DNA of 64,000 bases from an uncultured Clostridia bacterium (GTDB lineage Bacteria > Bacillota > Clostridia > TANB77 > CAG-508): positions 44,268 through 108,267 of the forward strand of contig CALXAT010000005.1 in the NCBI GenBank assembly GCA_944386365.1, written 5' to 3'. This document shows, one piece after another, positions 7,197 through 16,525 of this stretch (the first letter of the stretch is position 1; every line of letters starts with the position of its first letter). The notes beneath the pieces are model-generated. The model was not told the DNA's origin. It ran no database searches and saw nothing but the letters and a program-made list of their open reading frames with translations. The translations under genes and the position numbers were made by a program.

Positions 7197-8546
7197 TTAA
7201 TAATATATTTCTATTTGTTGAGAAAAATATTTTTCATTTTTAGTTGTATATAAAGAAATATTTTTACTTTTATTTAAGATTTTTCTAACTTCCCATAGAC
7301 CTAATCCAGTATGGTTTTCTTTACCAGAAAAGCCTTTATTAAAAATTTTTTCAGTATTGATATTTTTATCTTTGTAGGTATTTTCTACAATTATCAATTG
7401 TCTGTGATTTTTGGCATCATCTCTAAAAATGATATTAATAATTTTTTCATCACATTCACTACTAGCATCTATAGCATTGTCTAAAAGTATACCAAGTATT
7501 CTAGCAAATTCATATATTTTCATATTTAATTTACTTAAATCTAATAAAAGTGAAATGTTTACTTTTATACCTTTTTCTTCAGCTTCATGATATTTGGTTG
7601 TCAGTAAATTATATATACCAGGATTGTTAATAAGTTTGGGATTTAAAACATATAAGTTGTTGACTTTTTGGCAATCATCTTCAAGTTGTAGGTAATATTT
7701 TTTTAGACCTTCCATGTCATTTGTTCTTACATATCCGCCAATAGTTGTAACAATATTATCAAAATCATGTTTAAAACCTCTAACATTATCATGTAAAATG
7801 GTTAATGTCTTGTTATATTCTTCAGCATTTTGTAACTTTTGAGTTGTAGATGCTAATTTTATTACTCTGGTTAAGCTATATATACTTACACTAAAATAAG
7901 CTAGAAGGGATAAAAAACTTAGAAATGTTATTATTACAGGTAATATATCTATATATTTAAAAGTTATAATTAGTTGGATGCATAATGTTAAGAAACCTAT
8001 AAATAAATTTGCAAATAAAACACTTTTGCTTTTTTTATCAATAGTATAATCTATAAAAATTAATTTATAATGTTTTAACTTTAATAGTGAAATTATACAA
8101 AATACAATAAAATACGTTATTATAAGATACATTATTCTATATATAGGAATTGTTTCCGACTGTTCATAATCTATATTAAACAAAGTAAGATATGGATTCA
8201 TAATCAATGTACCCACTAATGCAAATAGTATAGTAGGGATTATACCAGCGAGTAATCCTTGCCAAAGAGAAGGTTTATAAATTATGAATATGAGAGTAAA
8301 AATGCCAATATAATTTATAAAAACATTCCAAGGAGAAGGAATACAATATGTGACTAATAAAATAAGAATACTGAAAGAAGTACAATAAACAATATTTTGT
8401 TTACGTGTTGTTTTAAGATTGAGTATTGTAGAAAAGGCCATTAATGTTAGTACTGATTCAAGAATGGCACTAGGGATTAGTATAATACTTATCAAAATTT
8501 CATTAGGTGTAGTTAACGCATTCCATATATTATTCAATAATTCCAT
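7197..8546 (-). CDS. agrC: AgrC-like sensor histidine kinase (GHKL)
   Basis: 449 aa from the ATG at 8546. About six membrane helices fill residues 1-225, the AgrC-type sensor for cyclic peptides. A coiled dimerization region follows, with the phospho-acceptor histidine in NVRGFKHDFDN. Next comes a GHKL ATP-binding domain with LLDNAIDASSEC (N box) and NKGFSGKENHTGLGLWEV (F and G boxes). AGGAGG upstream lies within the end of agrA; the two genes overlap by 17 bases, showing translational coupling. It should phosphorylate the LytTR regulator encoded just before it. The conventional agr order is broken since agrBD run convergently. Confidence 0.9.
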   Translation of the reverse strand: MELLNNIWNALTTPNEILISIILIPSAILESVLTLMAFSTILNLKTTRKQNIVYCTSFSILILLVTYCIPSPWNVFINYIGIFTLIFIIYKPSLWQGLLAGIIPTILFALVGTLIMNPYLTLFNIDYEQSETIPIYRIMYLIITYFIVFCIISLLKLKHYKLIFIDYTIDKKSKSVLFANLFIGFLTLCIQLIITFKYIDILPVIITFLSFLSLLAYFSVSIYSLTRVIKLASTTQKLQNAEEYNKTLTILHDNVRGFKHDFDNIVTTIGGYVRTNDMEGLKKYYLQLEDDCQKVNNLYVLNPKLINNPGIYNLLTTKYHEAEEKGIKVNISLLLDLSKLNMKIYEFARILGILLDNAIDASSECDEKIINIIFRDDAKNHRQLIIVENTYKDKNINTEKIFNKGFSGKENHTGLGLWEVRKILNKSKNISLYTTKNEKYFSQQIEIYY

Positions 8547-9246
8547 GATTTTTAATAACCTCCATAAATTCTTTTTTATATTTAGGTCCAATACTACAGA
8601 AAGTGTTATTATCAAAAGATACTGTTAAGGCAACAGGATCAACATTTTTGATATTATCTAAATTAACAATATAAGATTTGTGACATCTTATGAAATTATT
8701 AGGCAATTTATCTTGAATTTTATTAAAAGAACTATAAGATTCATAATCACGAGAAGAGGTATGAAAATTCAATTTCATACCATCTCTTTTAATATATTGA
8801 ATTTGTGTTTCATCTACAAGTGTATTTTTATTATCAATTTTAATATATTTCTTTGGTAATCCATAAACGTCATCAAAAAGTCTTTTTATAGTATCTTCTA
8901 ATCTTTCATAAGTAATTGGCTTAGCTAAATAGTCAAATGTTTTATACTTATAAGCAATCATGGCATATTCTAAATGACCAGTTGTAAATATTAAATATAC
9001 ATTTTTATCTTTTTTTCTAATTTCTTCAGCTAAATCCAAACCACTTTTTTGAGATTTCAAATTGATATCTAATAATAATACATCTATTTGATGTTGCTGA
9101 TCAAAACAAGCTAACAAATCTTCAAAATTATTGAATTTGAAAGTAACTTGACCATCAAGGTTATTCTTTGTAAATATATTTTCTAAGAGTTTTTCTAATC
9201 TATCTAAAATATTTAAATTGTCATCACAAATCACAAAATTTAGCAT
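8530..9246 (-). CDS. agrA: AgrA-like response regulator, LytTR type
   Basis: 238 aa. The ATG at 9246 is chosen because GGAGGG lies 9 bases before it, while the upstream in-frame ATG abuts that site. The receiver domain has the acidic pair CDD near residue 8, the phospho-acceptor Asp60 in VLLLDIN, and Lys109 in YLAKPI. A LytTR DNA-binding domain covers about 135-235 (IQYIKRDGMKL, FIRCHKSYIVNLDNI). Family members bind pairs of 9-bp repeats in target promoters. It shares a promoter at 9342-9370 with agrC downstream. The phospho-acceptor and output residues all look intact. Confidence 0.92.
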   Translation of the reverse strand: MLNFVICDDNLNILDRLEKLLENIFTKNNLDGQVTFKFNNFEDLLACFDQQHQIDVLLLDINLKSQKSGLDLAEEIRKKDKNVYLIFTTGHLEYAMIAYKYKTFDYLAKPITYERLEDTIKRLFDDVYGLPKKYIKIDNKNTLVDETQIQYIKRDGMKLNFHTSSRDYESYSSFNKIQDKLPNNFIRCHKSYIVNLDNIKNVDPVALTVSFDNNTFCSIGPKYKKEFMEVIKNHGIIE

Positions 9247-9341
9247 AAGCAACATCCCTCCCAAAAAAATATATATTATGATAAATGTATGAATTTTCGA
9301 CAACAAAAAAATAATTCCCTTATTTTTCCAGTAACAACAAC

Positions 9342-9370
9342 AATATATTCTAAAAAAATCATCTTGTCAA
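9342..9370 (-). promoter_or_regulatory. Promoter of agrAC
   Basis: On the minus strand TTGACA (9370-9365), 17 bases, TATATT (9347-9342). The rest of the 344-bp space up to pdaA is AT-rich and I see no other clear element in it. Confidence 0.65.
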
Positions 9371-9590
9371 TAGTATCATAATAAATTTATCTAGCGTATA
9401 ACAGAGTCAATAGTAGTGATATATATAAATAAAATCTTAAATATCATAAAATGATATGACAGGATATAAAGTAAGATAAGTGATTAATAAAAAATGTGTT
9501 AAAGAAAAGAAATATATATAAGAAGAAAAGAATAATATTTAAAAACTAGCATAATATTAAACAGTTAAAAGTAAAATGGAGTGAATATTT

Positions 9591-10391
9591 ATGAATAGGA
9601 AAATTTTAAAAGTGTCTATAAGTCTTTTATTAGTGATAGCAATATCTATTGTTTCTTATATAGATATATATGACAAAAGAGAAATAAAAACCAATGCAAC
9701 AATCAGTAATCAAAAAATAGAATGGGGAATAAAAAGAAATGATAATCATGAACAACCAGATGTCGGAAATAAAAATAAAGAATTATTAGAACAGAATAAT
9801 GGAATATGTCTAGGAAATAGTGATGCCAAAACTATTTATTTAACTTTTGATGAAGGATATGAAGCTGGGTATACAAGTCAAATTTTAAAGACCTTAAAAG
9901 AAAATGATGTAAAAGCAGCTTTCTTCTTAACAGCACATTATGTGAATACACAAGAGGATTTGGTTAGACAAATGATAGAGGAAGGACATATTATAGGAAA
10001 CCATACAGTGAATCATAAAAGTATGCCTAGCTTAACAGAAGAAGAAATAAAAAAAGAAGTTATGAATTTACATCAAGGCGTGTATGAAAAATTTAATTAT
10101 GAAATGAAATATATAAGACCACCAAAAGGAGAATTTAGTGAAAAAACATTAATGATTACAAATGCATTAGGATATAAAACAGTTATGTGGTCTTTTGCAT
10201 ATGAAGATTGGGATGAGAAAAAACAACCAGATGAGGAAAAAGCAAAAGAAAAAATTTTGAATAATCTTCATAATGGAGAAATTATGCTATTACATGGAAA
10301 TTCAAAAACTAATACAAATATTTTAGATAGTGTTATTAAAGAAGCAAAAAATAGGGGGTATGTATTTAAATCTTTAGATGAATTTCAATAG
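9591..10391 (+). CDS. pdaA: Polysaccharide deacetylase, PdaA-like
   Basis: 266 aa with an N-terminal signal anchor (residues 7-25). The WGIKRN segment (45-50) is typical of the PdaA subgroup, which removes acetyl from muramic acid to make the delta-lactam of spore cortex. The NodB domain shows TFDEGYE (85-91), the metal-binding HxxxH in GNHTVNHKSM, RPPKGEF, and LLHG near the end. As in PdaA of Bacillus the second Asp of the usual TFDDG is replaced. It is followed closely by yqfC and yqfD, so the group looks like a sporulation cluster. It acts outside the membrane, in the forespore-mother cell space. Confidence 0.87.
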   Translation: MNRKILKVSISLLLVIAISIVSYIDIYDKREIKTNATISNQKIEWGIKRNDNHEQPDVGNKNKELLEQNNGICLGNSDAKTIYLTFDEGYEAGYTSQILKTLKENDVKAAFFLTAHYVNTQEDLVRQMIEEGHIIGNHTVNHKSMPSLTEEEIKKEVMNLHQGVYEKFNYEMKYIRPPKGEFSEKTLMITNALGYKTVMWSFAYEDWDEKKQPDEEKAKEKILNNLHNGEIMLLHGNSKTNTNILDSVIKEAKNRGYVFKSLDEFQ

Positions 10392-10404
10392 TAAGAGGTG
10401 AAAT

Positions 10405-10683
10405 ATGAAAAAAAATAGAATGCGTAAAATAAATAAAATCTTAGAAATACCCCAGGAGGTATATTCTGATGTTCCTAAGATTTCGATTATAGGATTTGAT
10501 GAAATGATAATAGAAAATTATAAAGGAATTTTAGAATATGAAGCATTTTTTGTTAGAATTAGTACCTATAAAGGTGTTATTAATATTAATGGATATAATT
10601 TAAATTTAGAAACAATGACAAATGATGATATAAGGGTAACTGGGAAAATTGAGAGCTTTGATTTTGAAAGAATAACAGATTAA
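10405..10683 (+). CDS. yqfC: Sporulation protein YqfC (YabP/YqfC family)
   Basis: 92 aa, the standard length. The family is a small beta-rich protein of sporulating Firmicutes and is placed next to yqfD, as here. Recognisable stretches are the early LEIPQEVYSDVPKISIIG and the later YKGVININGYNL. It starts 14 bases after pdaA behind AAGAGGTG and is followed by yqfD after 15 bases. The molecular role is not known for the family. Confidence 0.88.
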   Translation: MKKNRMRKINKILEIPQEVYSDVPKISIIGFDEMIIENYKGILEYEAFFVRISTYKGVININGYNLNLETMTNDDIRVTGKIESFDFERITD

Positions 10684-10698
10684 TATAAGGAGAGGCAA

Positions 10699-11883
10699 AT
10701 GATAATTAAAAGAATCATAAACTACTTATATGGCTATTTAAGAATTGTAGTAGAAGGATATTATATTGAAAGATTTATAAATATATGTAGAAATAAAAAA
10801 TATAATATGTGGAATATAAAAAAAGATAATGATATAAAGATAACATTAAATATAGAAATAAAAAATTTTAGAGAAATATGCAGAATAGCAAAAAAAACAC
10901 ATTGTAAAGTGGGTATAAAAGCAAAAAAGGGATTTCCATTTCTTCTTAATAAATATAGAAAAAGGAAAATATTTGTACTATTTTTATTGATAATTGTTAT
11001 AACCATATTTTTAAGTTCTAATTTTGTATGGAATATAGAAATTATAGAAGAAGATGGATTGAAAATAGATAATATAATGGAAGATATTAATAAAGCAGGA
11101 TTAAAAATTGGAACGCTGAAAGCAAATGTTGATACAAAGGAAATTATTAATAAAGTACGATTAGATAGAGATGATATTGCTTGGATGGGAATTGAATTAA
11201 AAGGGACAAATGCGATTGTGAAATTAGTAAAAGCGGAAAAAAAACCAGAAATTGTTGATGAAGATGAATATTGTAATATTGTTTCTAATAAAAATGGGGT
11301 TATAACTAAAATGAATGTACAAGATGGAACAGCAAATGTAAAGGTAGGAGATACTGTAAGTGAAGGAGATGTTTTAATTAATGGATGGATGGAAGGAAAA
11401 TATACAGGAATTCGTTATGTTCATGCTAAAGGAGAAATAGAGGCTAGAGTTTGGTATACAAAGCATAAGACAATAGAGTATAACACTACGGAAAAACACA
11501 ATACAGGAAATATGGAAACAAATTATGGAATAAAAATTAATAATTTTAAAATAAATTTTCCGAAAGGGGTTTCAAAATTTAAATTTTATGATACAATAGA
11601 AAATGAAATTAAAGTAAGGATATTTTCTAACTTTTATTTACCAATTTCTATCATAAAAACGACTAATGAAGAGTATGAAGAAGTACAAAAAACGTATTCT
11701 GCGGATGAGGCTAAAAACCTAGGGATACAAGAGATTGAAACGGAATTGGAGAATGAAATAGAAAATAAAGAAAAGATTGTAAACAAAAATATAAATACTT
11801 ATGAAAATGAAAATAGTATCGATATTTATGTTACATATGAAGTACTTGAAAGTATAGGGACAAATGAAAAAATTGTGTTTTGA
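10699..11883 (+). CDS. yqfD: Sporulation protein YqfD
   Basis: 394 aa. The family is a mother-cell sporulation membrane protein. A basic N-terminal part of about 85 residues is followed by a single helix (FVLFLLIIVITIFLSSNFVW, about 92-112) and a large extracytoplasmic part, including the VWNIEIIEEDGL and GTNAIVKLVKAEKKPE stretches usual in YqfD. AAGGAGAGG precedes the ATG. In many Firmicutes phoH and ybeY follow yqfD; here an unrelated 404-aa gene sits in place of phoH and ybeY comes next, so gene order is partly conserved. Confidence 0.9.
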   Translation: MIIKRIINYLYGYLRIVVEGYYIERFINICRNKKYNMWNIKKDNDIKITLNIEIKNFREICRIAKKTHCKVGIKAKKGFPFLLNKYRKRKIFVLFLLIIVITIFLSSNFVWNIEIIEEDGLKIDNIMEDINKAGLKIGTLKANVDTKEIINKVRLDRDDIAWMGIELKGTNAIVKLVKAEKKPEIVDEDEYCNIVSNKNGVITKMNVQDGTANVKVGDTVSEGDVLINGWMEGKYTGIRYVHAKGEIEARVWYTKHKTIEYNTTEKHNTGNMETNYGIKINNFKINFPKGVSKFKFYDTIENEIKVRIFSNFYLPISIIKTTNEEYEEVQKTYSADEAKNLGIQEIETELENEIENKEKIVNKNINTYENENSIDIYVTYEVLESIGTNEKIVF

Positions 11884-11896
11884 AGGGATGATATAA

Positions 11897-13111
11897 ATGG
11901 AAGAAAAAAGTTTAAGAATTACAGGCACAGATAAAACATTTTTTAATAGAATTACAAGAACATTAACAAAGATGTTAATTCCAACAAAAATTGGAATTAA
12001 TGGAATGTTGATTTCTATAAAAAGAAATAATTTGCTAAAAGCATTTGAAGCATATCAAAATAGCAATGAAAATTATAATCAAAATGAAGCCGAAAAAAAA
12101 TATGATACAGCATATGAAGGTTACTTAGAAGCCTTGGATAAGTATGTAATGGATTCAATTTATAAAAAAGTAAGAAATAATACGGCTTCAGATTTTGAAA
12201 AAGATGCGCTATCAAAATACTATGAAGTTACAAGTTTGAAAGAAACAGAATTTGTAGAATATAAAAATAGAAAACAGAAATATTTGTTAGAGCTAGATAA
12301 TGATGGTGTTCAATTATCAGGAAAAGAAAAATTAATAACAAGATATAATGAATTTTATGTTTCTAAAATGGATATGTTATATAAATCTATTTTGAAAAAC
12401 TATTCAATAAAACTTGCTGATACAACAAATGCTTATGAAACTTCAAAAGATTGGATATATACGAAGATATTTTATACATTAGAAGAATATATTCAAAATA
12501 TCTTAGCATTAAAAATAAGAATTGGAAAAGATAATGGGGTAAAAGAAATCATAAAAGATTATGAAAATTATGAAACATATACTGTAGGAAAATTAGACAC
12601 AAAAGATAATATTGAAAAAAATGTTGTATTATTAAGTATTAGTAGAAAATTATTTACACATAGTTTGCCATTAATTGTTGCAATTCAATGCTATCAAAAA
12701 TTATTAAAAGATGCTAGAATCTTAGTTCAAGACACAAAAATAGCGACAAAAAGAGAAAAAGCATATAGCATGCTTATCAATTTATTTGAAGATTATAATG
12801 TAAAATTATTATCAACAAAAGTATATTGGGATAATGCTAAAGATAGAGAAGAATTTAAAGCTTTTTGGAACAAATACAAAGAAATATGTAAGTTAAAAGA
12901 AACCAATTTTATAGAATATGTAAGACAAAAAGAAATATTATTTATTAAAAATGATATGAAAAAGATACAAGAAGAAAATACGAAAACAGATTATAGTAAA
13001 TTAATAACATATTATAAAAGAAAATTAATTGATTATGGAGCAATGAGAGAATTAAAAAATGCTTATATATCACAAGGAAAATATACCAAAAAATTAAAGG
13101 AAGTTGCATAA
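11897..13111 (+). CDS. Hypothetical helical protein, 404 aa
   Basis: No family recognised. The protein is rich in Lys, Glu, Tyr and Asn with long predicted helices and no clear signal peptide. A moderately hydrophobic stretch (TKMLIPTKIGINGMLISI) at residues 23-40 might touch the membrane. Codon use matches its neighbours. It lies 13 bases after yqfD and its TAA is immediately followed by the ATG of ybeY, so it is embedded in the sporulation/ribosome-maturation operon at the place where phoH stands in many relatives. No P-loop is visible, so it is not a PhoH variant. Confidence 0.75.
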   Translation: MEEKSLRITGTDKTFFNRITRTLTKMLIPTKIGINGMLISIKRNNLLKAFEAYQNSNENYNQNEAEKKYDTAYEGYLEALDKYVMDSIYKKVRNNTASDFEKDALSKYYEVTSLKETEFVEYKNRKQKYLLELDNDGVQLSGKEKLITRYNEFYVSKMDMLYKSILKNYSIKLADTTNAYETSKDWIYTKIFYTLEEYIQNILALKIRIGKDNGVKEIIKDYENYETYTVGKLDTKDNIEKNVVLLSISRKLFTHSLPLIVAIQCYQKLLKDARILVQDTKIATKREKAYSMLINLFEDYNVKLLSTKVYWDNAKDREEFKAFWNKYKEICKLKETNFIEYVRQKEILFIKNDMKKIQEENTKTDYSKLITYYKRKLIDYGAMRELKNAYISQGKYTKKLKEVA

Positions 13112-13588
13112 ATGGATAAATATGAAATCATCTATAAAGATATGAAAGAAGTAGACAGTTATGAAGCAATTGTCAAAAAGGTTTTTGATAAGTGTTTTGA
13201 GGAAGAAAATATTCAAGATTCAAAATTATATATTACAGTAACATTTACAAATCCAGAAAATATACAAAAAATAAATAAAGAATATAGGAATATAGATAAA
13301 GCAACAGATGTGCTTTCATTTCCTATGTTCGAAAAGGAAGAATTAGATAAAAAAATAGAAGAAAAAGATTTTTTACATGAGGATGTATTAGGAGATATTG
13401 TTATTTCCATACCAAAAGTAGAAGAACAGGCAAAGGAATATGCACATAGTTTTGAAAGAGAATTAAGCTATATGTTAGTTCATGGATTTTATCATTTAAT
13501 GGGATATGATCATATAGAAGATGAGGACAAAAAAGAAATGAGGAAAAAAGAAGAAAAAGTACTTGAAGATTTACAAATATTAAGATAA
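13112..13588 (+). CDS. ybeY: Endoribonuclease YbeY, rRNA maturation factor
   Basis: 158 aa, usual length. The zinc-binding signature HGFYHLMGYDH, near residue 128, fits the HGxLHLxGYDH motif of YbeY, which processes 16S rRNA ends and helps ribosome quality control. The segment TDVLSFP is the second family hallmark. Its ATG directly abuts the stop of the preceding gene, so translation is probably coupled. Confidence 0.94.
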   Translation: MDKYEIIYKDMKEVDSYEAIVKKVFDKCFEEENIQDSKLYITVTFTNPENIQKINKEYRNIDKATDVLSFPMFEKEELDKKIEEKDFLHEDVLGDIVISIPKVEEQAKEYAHSFERELSYMLVHGFYHLMGYDHIEDEDKKEMRKKEEKVLEDLQILR

Positions 13589-13613
13589 TTAGGAAAAGAG
13601 AAGGGAGATACAT

Positions 13614-14699
13614 ATGCAAAAGGGCGGCGTTAAAGTTTTAGTTATAATATTGGTTATTTTAATAATAGTAGCAGGTGTGGTATTGGCTTACAAAATTACA
13701 CAAGATAAAAATAATACAGAAACAATATCAGGAGAAAGTAACAATGAATTAGTATCAACAGTAGAAGAAAAAAAAGTTCAAATATATAGTGGAAATGATA
13801 GACCAATAGCAGTTATGATTGATAACCATAGTGATGCTTGGCCACAAGCAGGATTAAATCAAGCATATATGGTATATGAAATTATAGTAGAAGGCGGAGA
13901 AACTAGATTAATGGCACTATTTAAAGGTGTTGATTTAGATAAAATAGGTTCAGTAAGGAGTGCAAGACATTATTTTATAGATTATGCAATGGAAAATGAT
14001 GCTATATATGTACATTTTGGACAAAGTCCTCAAGCACAAAGTGATATAAAGAAATATAGTATAAATGATATTAATGGAATAGCAGAAGATGGAACAACTT
14101 TCTGGAGAGTAAAAGATAAAGTAGCACCACATAATGCGGTTACAAGTACAGAGAAGTTATTAGAATCAGCAAAAAGTAAAAAATATAGAACAACATCAAC
14201 AGAAGAAAGCGTTTTAAATTATGTAACAGATGAAGTGAATCTAGAAGATGGTCAAGCAGCCAATACGATCACAATACCACATTCAGATTTACAAACAGTA
14301 AAATATGAATACGATGAAGAAAATAAAGTATATGTTAGATATGCAAGAGGTAAAGAACAAACAGATTGGGATACAGAGGAACCAATTACAACAAAGAATA
14401 TCATCATTACTTTCTGTGATAATTATACTTTATCAGATTCAGAAAATAAAGGAAGACAAGGATTAAGAAATATAGGAACATTTGATGGCTATTATATTAC
14501 AAATGGAAAAGCCATTAAGATTCAATGTATAAAAAATGCAAGAGATGAACAAACGGTTTATCAAGATATGAATGGAAATGAAATTAAAGTAAACGATGGA
14601 AATACATTTGTTAATATATGTCCAACAAATGCAGATGTTGAAATAGAAGGATTAGAAGATACAACATCAACAACAAATACTACAAATACAATAAGATAG
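13614..14699 (+). CDS. DUF3048 domain protein, membrane-anchored (YerB-like)
   Basis: 361 aa. A hydrophobic anchor (VLVIILVILIIVAGVVLA) spans residues 8-25; there is no lipobox cysteine, so this is a signal anchor rather than a lipoprotein. The DUF3048 part carries RPIAVMIDNHSDAWPQAGL near 60, GGETRLMALF near 90, and GSVRSARHYF, the usual landmarks. The domain is extracytoplasmic and its function is unknown. The C-terminus ends in a Thr/Asn-rich tail. GAAGGGAG precedes the ATG. It sits between ybeY and a ylbF-family gene. Confidence 0.85.
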   Translation: MQKGGVKVLVIILVILIIVAGVVLAYKITQDKNNTETISGESNNELVSTVEEKKVQIYSGNDRPIAVMIDNHSDAWPQAGLNQAYMVYEIIVEGGETRLMALFKGVDLDKIGSVRSARHYFIDYAMENDAIYVHFGQSPQAQSDIKKYSINDINGIAEDGTTFWRVKDKVAPHNAVTSTEKLLESAKSKKYRTTSTEESVLNYVTDEVNLEDGQAANTITIPHSDLQTVKYEYDEENKVYVRYARGKEQTDWDTEEPITTKNIIITFCDNYTLSDSENKGRQGLRNIGTFDGYYITNGKAIKIQCIKNARDEQTVYQDMNGNEIKVNDGNTFVNICPTNADVEIEGLEDTTSTTNTTNTIR

Positions 14700-14725
14700 A
14701 AAAAATCTAGAAAGGAAATGAAGCA

Positions 14726-15061
14726 ATGAATGTATATGATACAGCCAATAGATTAGCATCAGAAATAAGACAATCTGAAGAATATATAAACTATAAAATG
14801 GCAAGAGAAGCATTGGCACTAAAGCCAGACTTAAAAAAGAAAATAGGAGAATTTGAAGCGGCAAGATATGATGCACAATTAACACAAATGCAAACAGGAA
14901 AAGAAGATGTAGAAAAAACAAATAAAATGAAGAAATTATATGCAGATTTAATACAATTAGATGATGCTAAAAAATATTTTGATACAGAAATGAAATTTAA
15001 CATTGTATTAGCAGATGTTAATAGGATTATTGGAGAAGCGGTAAGAGATGTTATGCAATAA
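14726..15061 (+). CDS. YlbF/YmcA family regulator
   Basis: 111 aa, all-helical. The pattern VYDTANRLASEIRQSEEYINYK followed by DLKKKIGEFE and, at the end, NIVLADVNRIIGEAVRDVM, is that of the Com_YlbF family. In Bacillus these small proteins form a complex that modulates RNase Y and development. AGAAAGGA lies before the ATG. It follows the DUF3048 gene after 26 bases, so it is likely in the same operon. Whether it is the YlbF or YmcA type cannot be told. Confidence 0.82.
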   Translation: MNVYDTANRLASEIRQSEEYINYKMAREALALKPDLKKKIGEFEAARYDAQLTQMQTGKEDVEKTNKMKKLYADLIQLDDAKKYFDTEMKFNIVLADVNRIIGEAVRDVMQ

Positions 15062-15096
15062 ATAAAAGTAAGAATTATAAAATAAAGGAATGAAAA

Positions 15097-15786
15097 ATGG
15101 AATATTTTATAATCATCTTGTTTTTAATCGTCATATTAGTTGTTTTAAAATATGTATTTGGTTATAACAAAAAACAAGTAGAGAAGATAGCTGAAAATAA
15201 AGCATTAGATGAAGTGGCAAAAAAATATCCTGAAAATATAGATATATGTAAAGAATATTTGAAAATGCTAAAAAATGAAAATGTACAGATAGAAGAAGAT
15301 AACAATGCTACAAACTCTTTATATATAGCTATATCTAATAAAATTATAATAGCCAATATAAAAAATAGTTATACAAGAATACAAACAATTGCACATGAAT
15401 GCTTGCATTCTATTCAGAATAGAAAAGTATTATTATTCAATTTTATATATTCTAATATATATATGCTATATTTTATAATTATTTCTATATTAGCAATATG
15501 TAAAATACTTCCTCATAAAATGGTATTTTTATCTATTTTAATAATAGGTGGTCTGCTATATTATTTTGTAAGAAGTTATTTAGAAGATGATGCGATGATT
15601 AAAGCAAGATTTTTAGCAAAAGAATATATGGAAAAGCAAAAAATATCTACACAAGAAGAAATTGATAGAATGATAAGTGCGTTTGATCAATTAAATGATA
15701 TTGGCATAAGAAGTGTAAATTATTTATTACTCTTAAATATTGTAATAGAAATTCTTATATTTTGTATAATATGTATTATAAGATGA
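15097..15786 (+). CDS. Membrane HExxH zinc metallopeptidase
   Basis: 229 aa. One N-terminal helix (IIILFLIVILVVLKYVFG), a cytoplasmic or external segment, then IQTIAHECLHSIQN with the zinc motif HECLH, two more helices around 115-150, and a last one at the C-terminus. This layout resembles small membrane metallopeptidases of the neutral zinc type found in Clostridia. A second set of ligands (ED in YLEDDAMIKA, about residue 165) may supply the third zinc ligand. Substrate unknown. AAGGAA precedes the ATG. Confidence 0.7.
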   Translation: MEYFIIILFLIVILVVLKYVFGYNKKQVEKIAENKALDEVAKKYPENIDICKEYLKMLKNENVQIEEDNNATNSLYIAISNKIIIANIKNSYTRIQTIAHECLHSIQNRKVLLFNFIYSNIYMLYFIIISILAICKILPHKMVFLSILIIGGLLYYFVRSYLEDDAMIKARFLAKEYMEKQKISTQEEIDRMISAFDQLNDIGIRSVNYLLLLNIVIEILIFCIICIIR

Positions 15787-15789
15787 AAA

Positions 15790-15830
15790 GGAGGGGAGCA
15801 AAAAAATATAGGTGCTTCTCTTTTTTGATA
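15790..15830 (+). terminator. Terminator after the metallopeptidase gene
   Basis: GAGGGGAGCA pairs imperfectly, with G-U pairs, to TGCTTCTC, followed by TTTTTT. It ends the pdaA-to-metallopeptidase gene run. Confidence 0.65.
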
Positions 15831-15873
15831 TTTAAAATTCTTAGAACGATTGGTATAAAACAATAAAAAGATA

Positions 15874-15902
15874 TTGCAATATTATGTGTTTACATATATA
15901 AT
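15874..15902 (+). promoter_or_regulatory. Promoter of tetR-acyl-CoA synthetase
   Basis: TTGCAA (15874-15879), 17 bases, TATAAT (15897-15902). An AT-rich partly symmetric stretch, TTGATATATCATATTGA, follows and could be the operator of the TetR protein; this is inference. Confidence 0.55.
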
Positions 15903-15941
15903 ATAACTATTGATATATCATATTGAAAGGATGTTTAGAAA

Positions 15942-16511
15942 ATGAATAAAACAAAAAGAAAAATTTTTGAAACATCAATGAAATTATTTGCTGAAAAAGG
16001 ATATGATGCTACAAGTATTGAAGAAATTACAGCAACAGTTGGAGTGGCAAAAGGTACACTATATTATCATTTTTCAAGTAAAGAAGAAATTTTTAATTTT
16101 TTAGTAGAAGAAGGCATGAAATTATTACAAAATAGTATAGATATAAAAACGGCCAAATATGAGAACTATATAGATAAATTAAAAGCAATTGTACTAATAC
16201 AAATAAAAATTGTTATGAAGTATGAAGATTTAATAACAATTTTATTAAGCCAATTCTGGGGAAATGAAGCTAGAAATCAAAAATGTAAAAAACATATTTA
16301 TGATTACATTAAAAAGATTGAAGAAATTGTAAAAGAAGGAATTGATAAAAAACAAATAAAACAAGGAAATCCTAAAGTAATTGCTTCAGAAATATATGGA
16401 TTAATATGTTCAACATTAGTATATAAATTAAGAAATGAAAAAGAAATTGATATAATGAATCTATATAAAGAATTTGAAAATACAGTAATCGAAGGATTAA
16501 AAATAAAGTAG
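15942..16511 (+). CDS. TetR/AcrR family transcriptional regulator
   Basis: 189 aa. The N-terminal helix-turn-helix is standard: FETSMKLFAEKGYDATSIEEI, then VGVAKGTLYYHFSSKEEIF at about 31-50. The C-terminal ligand domain is not classifiable by eye. It is 14 bases before a long-chain acyl-CoA synthetase gene, so it probably senses acyl-CoA or fatty acid and regulates its own operon, like FadR-type TetR proteins. AAAGGATG is upstream of the ATG. Confidence 0.88.
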   Translation: MNKTKRKIFETSMKLFAEKGYDATSIEEITATVGVAKGTLYYHFSSKEEIFNFLVEEGMKLLQNSIDIKTAKYENYIDKLKAIVLIQIKIVMKYEDLITILLSQFWGNEARNQKCKKHIYDYIKKIEEIVKEGIDKKQIKQGNPKVIASEIYGLICSTLVYKLRNEKEIDIMNLYKEFENTVIEGLKIK

Positions 16512-16525
16512 ATGGGGGATATAAG

